From DASYUM01 sp036001225 (GTDB taxonomy: Bacteria > Methylomirabilota > Methylomirabilia > Rokubacteriales > DASRDR01), in contig DASYUM010000337.1 of the NCBI GenBank assembly GCA_036001225.1, positions 1 through 18,630 of the forward strand: a stretch of 18,630 bases of DNA. Direction: 5' to 3'. The notes under the pieces were generated by a model, which made no database searches, was not told the origin of the DNA, and saw nothing but the letters and a program-made list of their open reading frames with translations. A program made the position numbers and the translations under genes. Of this stretch, positions 8,301-16,550 are shown in pieces. Every line of letters begins with the position of its first letter. Position 1 is the stretch's first letter.

Positions 8301-10127
8301 GATGCCGCGGAACACGTCCGCGCCCAGGCCCACCGCGGCCGTCAGGCGGATCGCGCCGTCCGGCTCCACCAGTCCGACCGTTCCCCCGTCCGACCCGAGC
8401 AGGCGGCGGACGCCATCGGCGACGTGCGAGAGCACGGTCGACAGATCGAGCGAGCCGGTCAGGGTCTGGGTGAGCGCGGCCAGGGTCTCGGCCGTCTGCT
8501 GCCGGCGGCGCGCCTCACCGAAGAGGCGGGCGTTCTCGAGGGCGACCGCCGCCTGGTTGGCCAGGGTCTCCAGGAACTCGGTCTCCTCGTCGGGGATCTG
8601 GTAGCCGGGCGCATGATAGACGGCCAGGACGCCCAGCACCTCGGCGCCGAAGAGAATCGGCACCGCGACCAGCGCCCGGGAGCCTTCGCGCTCGATGCGG
8701 GCCCGCGCCGGGGCCGAGAGCGTGATCGCCGGATCCCCCAGCAGGTCCACCGTCTGCATCGAGCGACGCTCGAGCACGGCCTTGCCGACCACGCCCTCGC
8801 CGGGCGCCAGGGTGTGCACCTGCATGAAGCCGGGATCGAGACCGAACCCGCGCGCGTAGCGCAGTCGCCCTTCGTCGTCGAAGCGGAAGAGGCCGAAGGC
8901 CTTGGCGGCGAGGATCTCCCGACACTTCTCGGCGATCAGGTCGAGGATCCGGTCGGCATCGAGGGTGGAGGCGAGGAGCCGCCCGACCTCGGCCGCCGCC
9001 TTCACCCGCTCGGCGCGGGCGGCGGCCAGCCGGAGGAGCCGCACGTTCTCGAGCGCGATCGAGGCCTGGACGGCGAAGTCGCCGAGCGCGACGAGGTCGT
9101 CGTCGCTGAAGGGCCGATCGACGGCCTGCCGGCGGACGACGAGCACGCCCCGGACCGTATCGCCCTGGAGCAGGGGCTGTGCCACCAGCGCCCAGTCGAC
9201 GCCCAGGAAGGGTTCGATGGCGTCCGGCGAGTTGGCATAGTCGTTGACGACCATGCCCTTGCGTTCCCGGGCCACCCGGCCCGCCACGCCCTCCCCGGCC
9301 GGGAGGACGATGTCGCGGATCCAGTCGGGCACGTTGAAGGAGGCGTGGGCCCGGAGCGACCCCGCCGCTTCGTCGAGGAGGAACAGGCTGGCCGAGTCGC
9401 CCTCCAGCAGCTCGGCGGCCCGCCGGACGATGAGGGCGAGCAGGGCGTCCGGATCCCGCTGCTGGAGGATCTCGCGCTCGATCTCGCGGAGGGTCTCCAG
9501 TCGGCGCAGCCGATTCGCGCTGGCCTCGAAGAGGGCCGCGCTTTCCAGCGCCACCGCCGCGTGGCTGGCGAACGAGCGGAGGAGATCCACCTCGTGCCGG
9601 GTGAAGCGATGCCGGCGCCAGGTGAAGACGCAGAGGACCCCGAGCAGGCGTTCGGCACGGGCGAAGGGCACGCCGGCGAACGAGACGAAGCCCCGGTCGC
9701 GCGCCCCGGCCGGCATGGCCAGCCGGCGGTCACCCCGCAGGGAGGGCAGGATCAGCGGCGCCCGGCTCGCCGCGATCCGCCTGGCCAGGCCCTCGCTCAG
9801 CTTCAGGACCGGCGCGAAGCCGGCCCGCGTCTTGCCCAGCCGGCCGCCCGACTCGGCGACCAGCCGCAGCTCCCGGCGCTCGTCCTCGACGAGCCAGAGG
9901 TGAACGGTGGCTTCTCCGGTCAGGGCCCCGGCCGCCGCCATCACCAGCTCGAGCATCTCGCGGGGCGTCAGGCCCGCGGTCGCCGCCTCGGCGAGGGTGA
10001 TCAGCGCGCGGCGGGCGACCAGCGCGCGGTCCGGCCGGGAGGCGGGCCGCGCCTCAGCGGCGGGCGTCGCGCGGATCGCCGACCGTTCGGGATGGAGACG
10101 TCGGTTGCGTCGCATCGGTGTCGTCAC
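5310..10127 (-). CDS. Giant soluble hybrid sensor histidine kinase with seven GAF domains
   Basis: The 1605-residue protein is a hybrid two-component kinase. Seven consecutive GAF sensor domains lie at about 41-205, 209-366, 376-537, 547-707, 713-877, 884-1046 and 1053-1222, each ending in a variant of AVALENARLF that leads into a helical linker. HisKA follows (ALGEMASGVAHDFNN, phosphoacceptor His1256), then HATPase_c with N-box NLILNAVDAL (Asn1374), G1 ADDGVGM, F-box IFEPFFTTK and G2 GTGLGL (1427-1432). The C-terminal receiver has the acidic pair at 1490-1491, phosphoacceptor Asp1534 and Lys1584. No transmembrane segment or output domain is present, so it should sense cytoplasmic ligands or redox/photo signals and pass phosphate to a separate partner. 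It begins 16 bp after the livF stop and is probably its operon partner. The GTG at 10127 and an ATG at 10115 are both possible starts, neither with a strong ribosome site. Confidence 0.93.
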   Translation of the reverse strand: MTTPMRRNRRLHPERSAIRATPAAEARPASRPDRALVARRALITLAEAATAGLTPREMLELVMAAAGALTGEATVHLWLVEDERRELRLVAESGGRLGKTRAGFAPVLKLSEGLARRIAASRAPLILPSLRGDRRLAMPAGARDRGFVSFAGVPFARAERLLGVLCVFTWRRHRFTRHEVDLLRSFASHAAVALESAALFEASANRLRRLETLREIEREILQQRDPDALLALIVRRAAELLEGDSASLFLLDEAAGSLRAHASFNVPDWIRDIVLPAGEGVAGRVARERKGMVVNDYANSPDAIEPFLGVDWALVAQPLLQGDTVRGVLVVRRQAVDRPFSDDDLVALGDFAVQASIALENVRLLRLAAARAERVKAAAEVGRLLASTLDADRILDLIAEKCREILAAKAFGLFRFDDEGRLRYARGFGLDPGFMQVHTLAPGEGVVGKAVLERRSMQTVDLLGDPAITLSAPARARIEREGSRALVAVPILFGAEVLGVLAVYHAPGYQIPDEETEFLETLANQAAVALENARLFGEARRRQQTAETLAALTQTLTGSLDLSTVLSHVADGVRRLLGSDGGTVGLVEPDGAIRLTAAVGLGADVFRGIVVRPGQGVGGRVLASGQPFWTARYLEDPRITPDFAEPVRAAGLVAELAVPVRIREEVVGVLWAGYGRSVQITNEDVELAGDLAQVVAVAVENARLYQRARQREAEARALFDVGRLIAATLDPERVLDLIVEKACGLVSVPACGLFRLDPDGMLRYARGVGLSPEFVDGLTIRVGEGTSGRSIAEGLPVWSADLLADRAVPLGPQTRELVEREGYRGVLSVPIRLKEAPYGCLAAYWWEPHEVTPGEIETLVSLATLAAVAFENARLYAEARDYLTRLESLNEVNQAVSASLRLGDVLGKVAEAAASLFGAPVCTLWVADEARRVIRRRAGYGDPDFLAAIPEQLAFGEAGAGWVAEHRTPLLDVPVESDGRILEAERALACGITSFSGLPVLLGDRLLGVLAIGGRREAPLSTADVALLRTLMGQAAIAIENARLYEAAQRQEAEATALAEVSRRFSATLRRDAVLEALAEAALQVLGDKWIVFVIEAETGALRVMARAPAEAMASAPQGPTVGSTPLRVGERLVGHVAATGVPLLLPDVGELPADHPSRPDMERWGMRSVLIVPVVAGGVVRAVLAGSIHDDSHRFTERDLRRAEAIADRAATALENARLFEELTRAYQDLKMAQEHLVQTEKLRALGEMASGVAHDFNNILAAILGRVQLLLSQVQEPQFRRWLQVVERAALDGAQTVRQIQEFTRIRRDQPAERVDANQVVRDAVEMTQIRWRDEMQSQGLDVRVRLDLAPVPAVDGHPAELRQVLTNLILNAVDALPQGGTITITTRAAGNGVEVAVADDGVGMSEEVRRRIFEPFFTTKGPKGTGLGLAMVYGMVSRHGGAVGVESVEGAGSTFTIRLPIGFGLTEAGGAAPEAAGGRRARVLVIDDEEPVRDALADMLRLARHHVVVASQGMEALEQFRGALFDLVVTDLAMPGMSGWQVAQAVKALRPEVPVVLVTGWGVELPAEQLRANGVDRVMTKPFRMDEVQGVVAGFLSRPSRS

Positions 10128-10143
10128 GCTCGGCGGGTCGGCG

Positions 10144-11565
<1,422 letters not shown>

Positions 11566-11566
<1 letters not shown>

Positions 11567-12531
11567 CAGGCAGCGGTCCGGCGGCGGGCGAGCGCGCGGG
11601 CCAGGTGGGGATAGGCGCCCCGGGGCAGGAAGAGCACGACCGCGATCAGGAGCAGGCCATAGACGACGAGGTGGGTGCCGGCCAGCCCCGTCCGCGCGAA
11701 GTACGTCCGCGACAGCTCGGCCAGGGGCGTGAGGATGAACGAGCCGAGGATCGGTCCCAGCAGCGTCCCGGCGCCGCCCACCACCGGGCGGAGGATGATG
11801 TCTACCGAGAGCGGGATGCCGAAGACCGTGTTCGGCTGGAGCGAGAAGAGGTAGGTGGCATAGAAGGCGCCGCCGAGCCCGGTGAGGAACGCCGACAGCA
11901 CGATGGCCACCAGCTTGTAGCGGAAGGTGTCCACGCCGAGGGCCTCGGCAGCGTCCTCGTCCTCGCGGATCGCCGTGAGGTAGGCGCCCAGCCGGCTGCG
12001 CTCGACGCCCGCCGTCAGGCCGGTGGCGGCCACCATCAGCGCCAGCGCGACGTAGTAGTAGCCGCGGTTGTCCTGGAACTGGAACTGCCAGGGGTCGCCG
12101 GTGAAGGTGATGTAGAGGCCGAGGGCGCCGCCGATGGCTTCGGTGTTGAGGGCGACGATCCGGCAGACTTCGGCGAAGGCGACGGTGAGGAGAACGAAGT
12201 AGAAGCCGCGGAGCCCGAAGCGAAAGCCGAGGAAGCCCACGACGGCCCCCAGCAGCGCGGCCAGGCCGGCGCCGGCGAACATCCCGAGCCACGGCGAGAT
12301 ACCGGCGTACATGGCCAGCACCGTCGTCGTGTAGGCCCCGACGCCGACGAAGGCGGCGTGCCCGGCCGAGAGCTGGCCGCCGTAGCCGCTCAGGATGTTC
12401 CAGGCCTGGCCGAGATAGGCGTAGAAGAAGATGAACACGAAGACGGTCAGCGCCCGCGAGCCGAGCACGGCCGGCAGCGCGACGAGGATGACCAAGGCGA
12501 TCAGCATGAGGGTACGGCCGAGGTGGCTCAC
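11566..12531 (-). CDS. livM: Liv-type ABC transporter permease LivM
   Basis: A 321-residue inner-membrane permease subunit of the branched-chain-amino-acid-type transporter. It is strongly hydrophobic with multiple membrane segments and carries the LivM landmark AWNILSGYGGQLSAGHAAF from about residue 43, leading into a GVGAY motif. The cytoplasmic coupling loop IREDEDAAEALGVDTFRYKL corresponds to the EAA-like segment that contacts the ATPases. The GTG start at 12531 overlaps the livH stop as GTGA; an internal ATG at 12507 is the alternative. The C-terminus ends in an arginine-rich tail. The preceding upstream open frame to 13260 is out-of-frame livH and was left out. Confidence 0.93.
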
Positions 12532-13397
12532 GGCCGCCGCCCGAAGAGACCCGTCGGCCGGAAGAGCAGGATGACGATCAGCAGCGAGAAGCTCACCAGC
12601 TCCTTCAGCGACGGGGAGAGGAACACCGCCCCCATCGACTCGGCCACGGCGACCAGGAGCCCGCCCACGAAGGCGCCGAGGAGACTCCCCATTCCGCCGA
12701 TGATGACGATGTTGAACGACGTCACCGATGCGCCGAGGCCGGTCGAGGGCTGGAAGGGCAGGAACGGCGAGACCAGCGCCCCCGCCGCGCCCACGCAGGC
12801 GGCGCCGATGCCGAAGGCGGTGGCGTAGACCCGCCGGACGTCGGTGCCCACCACCAGCGCCCCGTAGAGGTTGTCGGCGGCCGCCCGGATGGCCCGGCCG
12901 AGGTCGGTGCGGAAGAGAAAGAGCGAGAGCAGGGCGGTCAGCGCGATGGCGAGACCGAAGGTGACCAGCCGCGCCACGTCCACGAACAGCGGCCCCAGCC
13001 ACACGGTCCGCAGCCCGACCAGGGAGGGCACCCGGCGGGGCTCGGGGCCGAAGGCGAGGAGCGCCGAGTTCTCGAGGACGAGGGCGACCCCCAACATGAG
13101 CAGGATCTGCATCTCGTGGGGCGCCTCCAGCGTGCGGTCGACCAGGAAGCGCTGGACCCCGAGGCCGAGCACGAAGAGCGCGGCCGCGGCGGCCACGAAC
13201 GAGAGGTAGGGGTCGATGCCGGCGCGAGTGGCGAGCAGAAACGCCAGATAGCTGCCCCACACCATCATGTCGCCGTGGGCGAAGTTGATGACCCGCATCA
13301 CGCCGAAGATCAGCGACAGCCCGACCGCCATCAGGCTGTAGACGCCGCCGAAGAGGAGACCGCTGAGCAGCCCCTGGCCGAGCAGGATCAGGTCCAT
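12528..13397 (-). CDS. livH: Liv-type ABC transporter permease LivH
   Basis: The 289-residue permease partner of LivM. It has the LivH signature LSLIFGVMRVINFAHGDMMV around residues 28-47 (Asn38, His41, Gly42, Asp43) and about eight hydrophobic segments. The C-terminus reads LLFRPTGLFGRRP, typical of the family. The ATG at 13397 is preceded immediately by an in-frame GTG at 13400, and the ribosome site is weak (GGTGA). Weak initiation after a hairpin-rich spacer suggests permease synthesis is kept below that of the binding protein. Its stop codon overlaps the livM start. Confidence 0.93.
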   Translation of the reverse strand: MDLILLGQGLLSGLLFGGVYSLMAVGLSLIFGVMRVINFAHGDMMVWGSYLAFLLATRAGIDPYLSFVAAAAALFVLGLGVQRFLVDRTLEAPHEMQILLMLGVALVLENSALLAFGPEPRRVPSLVGLRTVWLGPLFVDVARLVTFGLAIALTALLSLFLFRTDLGRAIRAAADNLYGALVVGTDVRRVYATAFGIGAACVGAAGALVSPFLPFQPSTGLGASVTSFNIVIIGGMGSLLGAFVGGLLVAVAESMGAVFLSPSLKELVSFSLLIVILLFRPTGLFGRRP

Positions 13398-13435
13398 CAC
13401 GTCACCGGACGTCCGCGCTGGGGGGAGGCAGGCCC

Positions 13436-13475
13436 GAGCCGGTCGCTGAAGAGCGACCGGCCCGGCTCAGCCGGG
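13436..13475 (-). other. Intercistronic hairpins between binding-protein and permease genes
   Basis: GCCGGTCGCT (13438-13447) and AGCGACCGGC (13452-13461) form a perfect 10-bp stem with a 4-base loop. Next to it CCCGGC (13461-13466) and GCCGGG (13470-13475) make a 6-bp stem with a TCA loop. An alternative long-range pairing, GAGCCGG (13436-13442) with CCGGCTC (13462-13468), would exclude both. The structures are certain at sequence level; a role in RNA processing or stability is inferred from their position. Confidence 0.7.
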
Positions 13476-13482
13476 AGGGCCG

Positions 13483-13509
13483 TCGGAGGGGGGCGCAGCC
13501 CCCCTCCGA
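13483..13509 (-). terminator. Strong GC hairpin immediately after the binding-protein gene
   Basis: TCGGAGGGGGG (13483-13493) pairs perfectly with CCCCCCTCCGA (13499-13509); the loop CGCAG can close one further C-G pair. It begins 3 bases after the binding-protein stop codon. There is no U-tract on the minus strand, so it is more likely an RNA-stabilising or partial-termination element than a complete terminator. Confidence 0.5.
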
Positions 13510-13512
13510 AGA

Positions 13513-14787
13513 TCATATCTTGGGGACGGGGAAGACCAACTTCGCTTGCGCCGACTCCCGGGGATAGACGACCAGCGGCTTGGCGCCGAGGATCTGGATC
13601 ACCGCGGTGGAGGCGTTGGGGTTGTCGCCGACCTCGTTGAACCGGATGGGGCCGGCCGCCACCATCAGCGGGTTGGCGAAGCTGGTGGCCTTGATCGCCT
13701 GGACGATGGTGTCGGGGTCGGTGGACTTGGCCCGCTCCAGCACGTCGGCCATGACCAGGATCGCCTCGTAGGAGTACCCCGAGTTGGTGTCGAAGGTCTT
13801 GCCACCCGAGCGCTTGCCGTACTCGTCGGCCACTTGCTGGGTCCGGGCGTTCTTGTAATTCGGCCACGGCACGATGTCCATCACGTGCTCGATCAGCTTC
13901 CCGAGCTGCTCGATCTGCCCCTTCTCGTAGAGACCGGGCGTGCCCGGGCTGATGATCCCCATGAGATCGAGGCGCTGCTTGGCGATCTCCTGGAGCAGCA
14001 GCACCGCGGTGATCGCCCGCACCACGGGGGCGATGATGTCGGGCTTGAGGGCCTTGGCCCGGGAGACCTCGGTCGAGAGGTCGGTCGCGTTCTCGGCGAA
14101 CGGGATCGCCTCGACGATCTCGAAGCCCGGGTTCATCGCCTTCTGGGCGGCCTGGAACTGCTTGGCCTGGGTCTGGCCGAACAGGTCGTTGGTGTAGACG
14201 AGGACCACCCGCTTGGGGGCGACGCCGGCCTCCTTGAACATCGCGCCCATGAACTCGACCGCCTTGCGCCCGAACACGGCGGTGGTCGGAAAGTTCCGGT
14301 AGACGTACTGGACCTTCTGCTTCCCCTCCTTCACCGACTGGGCGACGTTGAGCGTGATGGGGTCGGCGGCCGAGATGTCGATCAGGAACGGGATGCGGCG
14401 CTGCTGGGCCACCGGGGCGATGGCCGCGGTCTGGCCCGAGTGGAAGGCGCCGGTCAGCATGACGGCGCCGTCGTTGATGAGCCGCTCGGCCTCCGAGCGG
14501 GCGACGTCGGGCGAGTTCTGGGTGTCGCCCGGCAGGAGGACCAGCTTGGCGCCCCCCAGGGACTTGATCCCGCCGGCGGCGTTGACCGCATCCGCCGCCA
14601 TCTGGGCCCCGAGCCGGCAGGCCTGGCCGATCTCGGCCAGGGCGCCGGTCACCGGGTGGACGGCGCCGATCTTGATCTCCTTGGCCTGGGCGCGGAGGAC
14701 GCGAGGAACGCCGAGCAGGGCCGCGCCGGTGGCCGCCCCCGCGCCCGCGAGCAACGTCCGTCGGCCGATCGCGCCCTCGTTGGCCAT
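13513..14787 (-). CDS. Periplasmic substrate-binding protein of the Liv-type ABC transporter
   Basis: A 424-residue type I periplasmic binding protein (Peripla_BP_6, LivJ/LivK-like) that captures the ligand for LivHMGF. The N-terminus carries a twin-arginine-like signal, GRRTLLAG, with a hydrophobic stretch and likely cleavage after RAQA at residue 35. The mature domain starts KEIKIGAVHPVTGALAEIGQ, the usual opening strand and ligand loop. Later family features include NAAGGI, an AFHSGQTAA loop and a YEAILVMADVLE helix near the end. The ATG at 14787 has an ideal AGGAGG 7 bases upstream, and that ribosome site overlaps the TAG stop of the acyl-CoA dehydrogenase gene. This is the strongest ribosome site in the window, which fits the need for excess binding protein. 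The ligand may be an aromatic or aliphatic acid rather than an amino acid, judging by the neighbours; that is inference. Confidence 0.93.
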   Translation of the reverse strand: MANEGAIGRRTLLAGAGAATGAALLGVPRVLRAQAKEIKIGAVHPVTGALAEIGQACRLGAQMAADAVNAAGGIKSLGGAKLVLLPGDTQNSPDVARSEAERLINDGAVMLTGAFHSGQTAAIAPVAQQRRIPFLIDISAADPITLNVAQSVKEGKQKVQYVYRNFPTTAVFGRKAVEFMGAMFKEAGVAPKRVVLVYTNDLFGQTQAKQFQAAQKAMNPGFEIVEAIPFAENATDLSTEVSRAKALKPDIIAPVVRAITAVLLLQEIAKQRLDLMGIISPGTPGLYEKGQIEQLGKLIEHVMDIVPWPNYKNARTQQVADEYGKRSGGKTFDTNSGYSYEAILVMADVLERAKSTDPDTIVQAIKATSFANPLMVAAGPIRFNEVGDNPNASTAVIQILGAKPLVVYPRESAQAKLVFPVPKI

Positions 14788-14798
14788 GGCGGTTCCTC

Positions 14799-15947
14799 CT
14801 AGCGCAGGCCGAGCAGCTCCCGCGCGATGACCACCCGCTGGATCTGGTTGGTGCCCTCGTAGATCTGCATGATCTTGGCGTCCCGCATGTAGCGCTCGAC
14901 CGGGAACTCCCGCGTGTAGCCGGCGCCTCCGAAGACCTGCACGGCGTCGGTGGCGACCCGCATGGCCGCGTCGCCGGCGAAGCACTTCGCCATCGAGGCC
15001 TCCAGCACGGTGGCCGGCGCCCCCCGTTCCACCAGGCTGGCCACGTGGTGGACCATGAGCCGGGCGGCGTGGACCTGCATCGCCATGTCGGCCAGCATGA
15101 ACTGGATCCCCTGGAAGGCGGCGATCGGCTGGTTGAACTGCCGCCGCTCCTTGGCGTACTCGGTGGCGGCGTCGAGCGCGGCCTGGGCCACCCCGACCGC
15201 GGTGGCGCCCGTCATCGGTCGCGTGAAGTCGAGCGTCCGCATGGCGATCCTGAACCCCTCGCCCTCGGCGCCCAGTCGGTTCTCGACGGGGACCTCGCAG
15301 TCCTGGAGGTGGAGCGCCACCGTCGGCGAGGCGCGGATGCCCATTTTCTTCTCTTTCTTGCCGACCGCGAAGCCGGGAAAGCCGGGCTCGACCAGGAACG
15401 CGGTGATCCCCTTGGGGCCCTTCGTCGCGTCCACCGTGGCGAAGAGCGTGATCACGCCCGCGTTGGAGCCGTTGGAGCACCAGAGCTTGGTCCCGTTGAG
15501 GAGATAACGATCGCCCTTCCGCACCGCCGTCGTCTGGAGGCTGGCGGCGTCGGAGCCGGCGCCGGGTTCGGAGAGGGAGTAGGCGGCGAGCATCTCGCCG
15601 GTGGCCAGCCGCGGGAGGTACCGACGCTTCTGCTCCTCGGTGCCGGCCAGCACGATCGGGTAGCCGCCGAGCGGCGTCGCTCCCCAGTTGGTCGCGGTGG
15701 CGGCGCAGGCCCAGGCGATCTCCTCCCCGACCAGCGCGACGGCCAGCGCGCCCATGTCGGTCCCGCCGTAGGCTTCGGGCACCCAGACGCCCATGAGGCC
15801 CTGCTCGGCGAGCAGGCGCATGATCTCCTCGGGATAGCTCTCCGTCTCGTCGTAGTGGGCGGCGACCGGCGCGATCTTCTCGCGGGCGATGGCCCGGGCC
15901 AGCTCCATCACCATGCGCTGCTCGTCGGTCAGGTAGTAGAGCTGCAT
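14799..15947 (-). CDS. Acyl-CoA dehydrogenase
   Basis: A 382-residue FAD-dependent acyl-CoA dehydrogenase catalysing alpha,beta-desaturation of an acyl-CoA in the cytoplasm, passing electrons to electron-transfer flavoprotein. Length and motifs are standard: YSLSEPGAGSDAA (from 123), LNGTKLWCSNG, RRQFNQPIAAFQGIQFMLAD, and the C-terminal FGGAGYTREFPVERYMRDAK segment. The catalytic base is Glu364 in IYEGTNQIQR, placing it in the short-chain/glutaryl-CoA-like majority rather than the isovaleryl type with an internal base. The ATG at 15947 is preceded by GGGGGG at 5 bases. It is 15 bp from the upstream gene and 11 bp from the binding-protein gene. Acyl chain specificity cannot be told from sequence alone. 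Confidence 0.95.
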   Translation of the reverse strand: MQLYYLTDEQRMVMELARAIAREKIAPVAAHYDETESYPEEIMRLLAEQGLMGVWVPEAYGGTDMGALAVALVGEEIAWACAATATNWGATPLGGYPIVLAGTEEQKRRYLPRLATGEMLAAYSLSEPGAGSDAASLQTTAVRKGDRYLLNGTKLWCSNGSNAGVITLFATVDATKGPKGITAFLVEPGFPGFAVGKKEKKMGIRASPTVALHLQDCEVPVENRLGAEGEGFRIAMRTLDFTRPMTGATAVGVAQAALDAATEYAKERRQFNQPIAAFQGIQFMLADMAMQVHAARLMVHHVASLVERGAPATVLEASMAKCFAGDAAMRVATDAVQVFGGAGYTREFPVERYMRDAKIMQIYEGTNQIQRVVIARELLGLR

Positions 15948-15962
15948 CGATGCCCCCCGAAC

Positions 15963-16550
15963 CTACCGGAGGTGGAAGCTGGCCAGGATGGACTCGAAGG
16001 TCGAAAAGTCGGAGTCGAACTCGGAGGCCAGCGCCTGGCCCACGACGACGAACGCCTGGCGGCCGCGGAAGGTGCAGAGCGCGGTCGCCCGCACCATCTC
16101 CCCGTCCACCAGCCCCTGGAAGTCGAGACGGGCCGCCGGCTGGCCGTCCACCTGGACCTGGCGGGTCGGCTTCACCGTCTCCGGCTCCGTCATCCCCGAG
16201 CGGAGGCCTTCGCAGGCCTGCACCATGTCGCCGGGCGGCGCCGGCACCTCGTGCACCAGCAGCACGACCTGAGGCGCGACGGCACGGCCCAACTGGGGGA
16301 CCTTCGAGATGACGACGGCGAAGCCGGCCAGCTTGACCGGGTCGTCCTCGCCGCGGAGGCGGGTGCCGCCCGCGGTCTTCTTGGCGAGGTCCACGATCGT
16401 CCCCGCCGTGATGAAGTGCCAGCTCGGGGGCTTGGTGATCTGGATCCCGTACTTGGCGTTGGCGTAGAGGTTGCCCTCCACGCGCTCCTGGGCGGCGGCC
16501 CCGGCCACCGTCGCTAGGAGCAGGAGCAGGACCAGCGCGACCCTAGCCAC
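15963..16550 (-). CDS. Small secreted PsbP/DUF1795-like protein
   Basis: A 195-residue exported protein of unknown function. A Sec signal peptide (residues 1-20, hydrophobic core VALVLLLLLATVAG, cleavage near AAA-QE) precedes a mature domain whose opening NAKYGIQITKPPSWHF and closing FSTFESILASFHL resemble the PsbP/Mog1/DUF1795 fold seen in many small bacterial secreted proteins. Two Cys residues (about 113 and 160) could form a disulfide. The GTG start overlaps the TAG of the hydroxylase-family gene by 8 bp (GTGGCTAG), so it is translationally coupled to a cytoplasmic enzyme, and 15 bp separate it from the acyl-CoA dehydrogenase gene. Its role in the pathway is not evident; the fold assignment is a visual guess. 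Confidence 0.8.
   Translation of the reverse strand: MARVALVLLLLLATVAGAAAQERVEGNLYANAKYGIQITKPPSWHFITAGTIVDLAKKTAGGTRLRGEDDPVKLAGFAVVISKVPQLGRAVAPQVVLLVHEVPAPPGDMVQACEGLRSGMTEPETVKPTRQVQVDGQPAARLDFQGLVDGEMVRATALCTFRGRQAFVVVGQALASEFDSDFSTFESILASFHLR

Noticed and set aside
14788..15480. N-terminal extension of the binding protein
   Set aside because: It is acyl-CoA dehydrogenase sequence in another frame; the ATG at 14787 has an AGGAGG and begins a proper export signal.
15045..16517. 490-codon plus-strand frame opposite the acyl-CoA dehydrogenase and PsbP-like genes
   Set aside because: It spans two unrelated genes in antisense, is His/Arg/Gly rich and has no ribosome site or domain.
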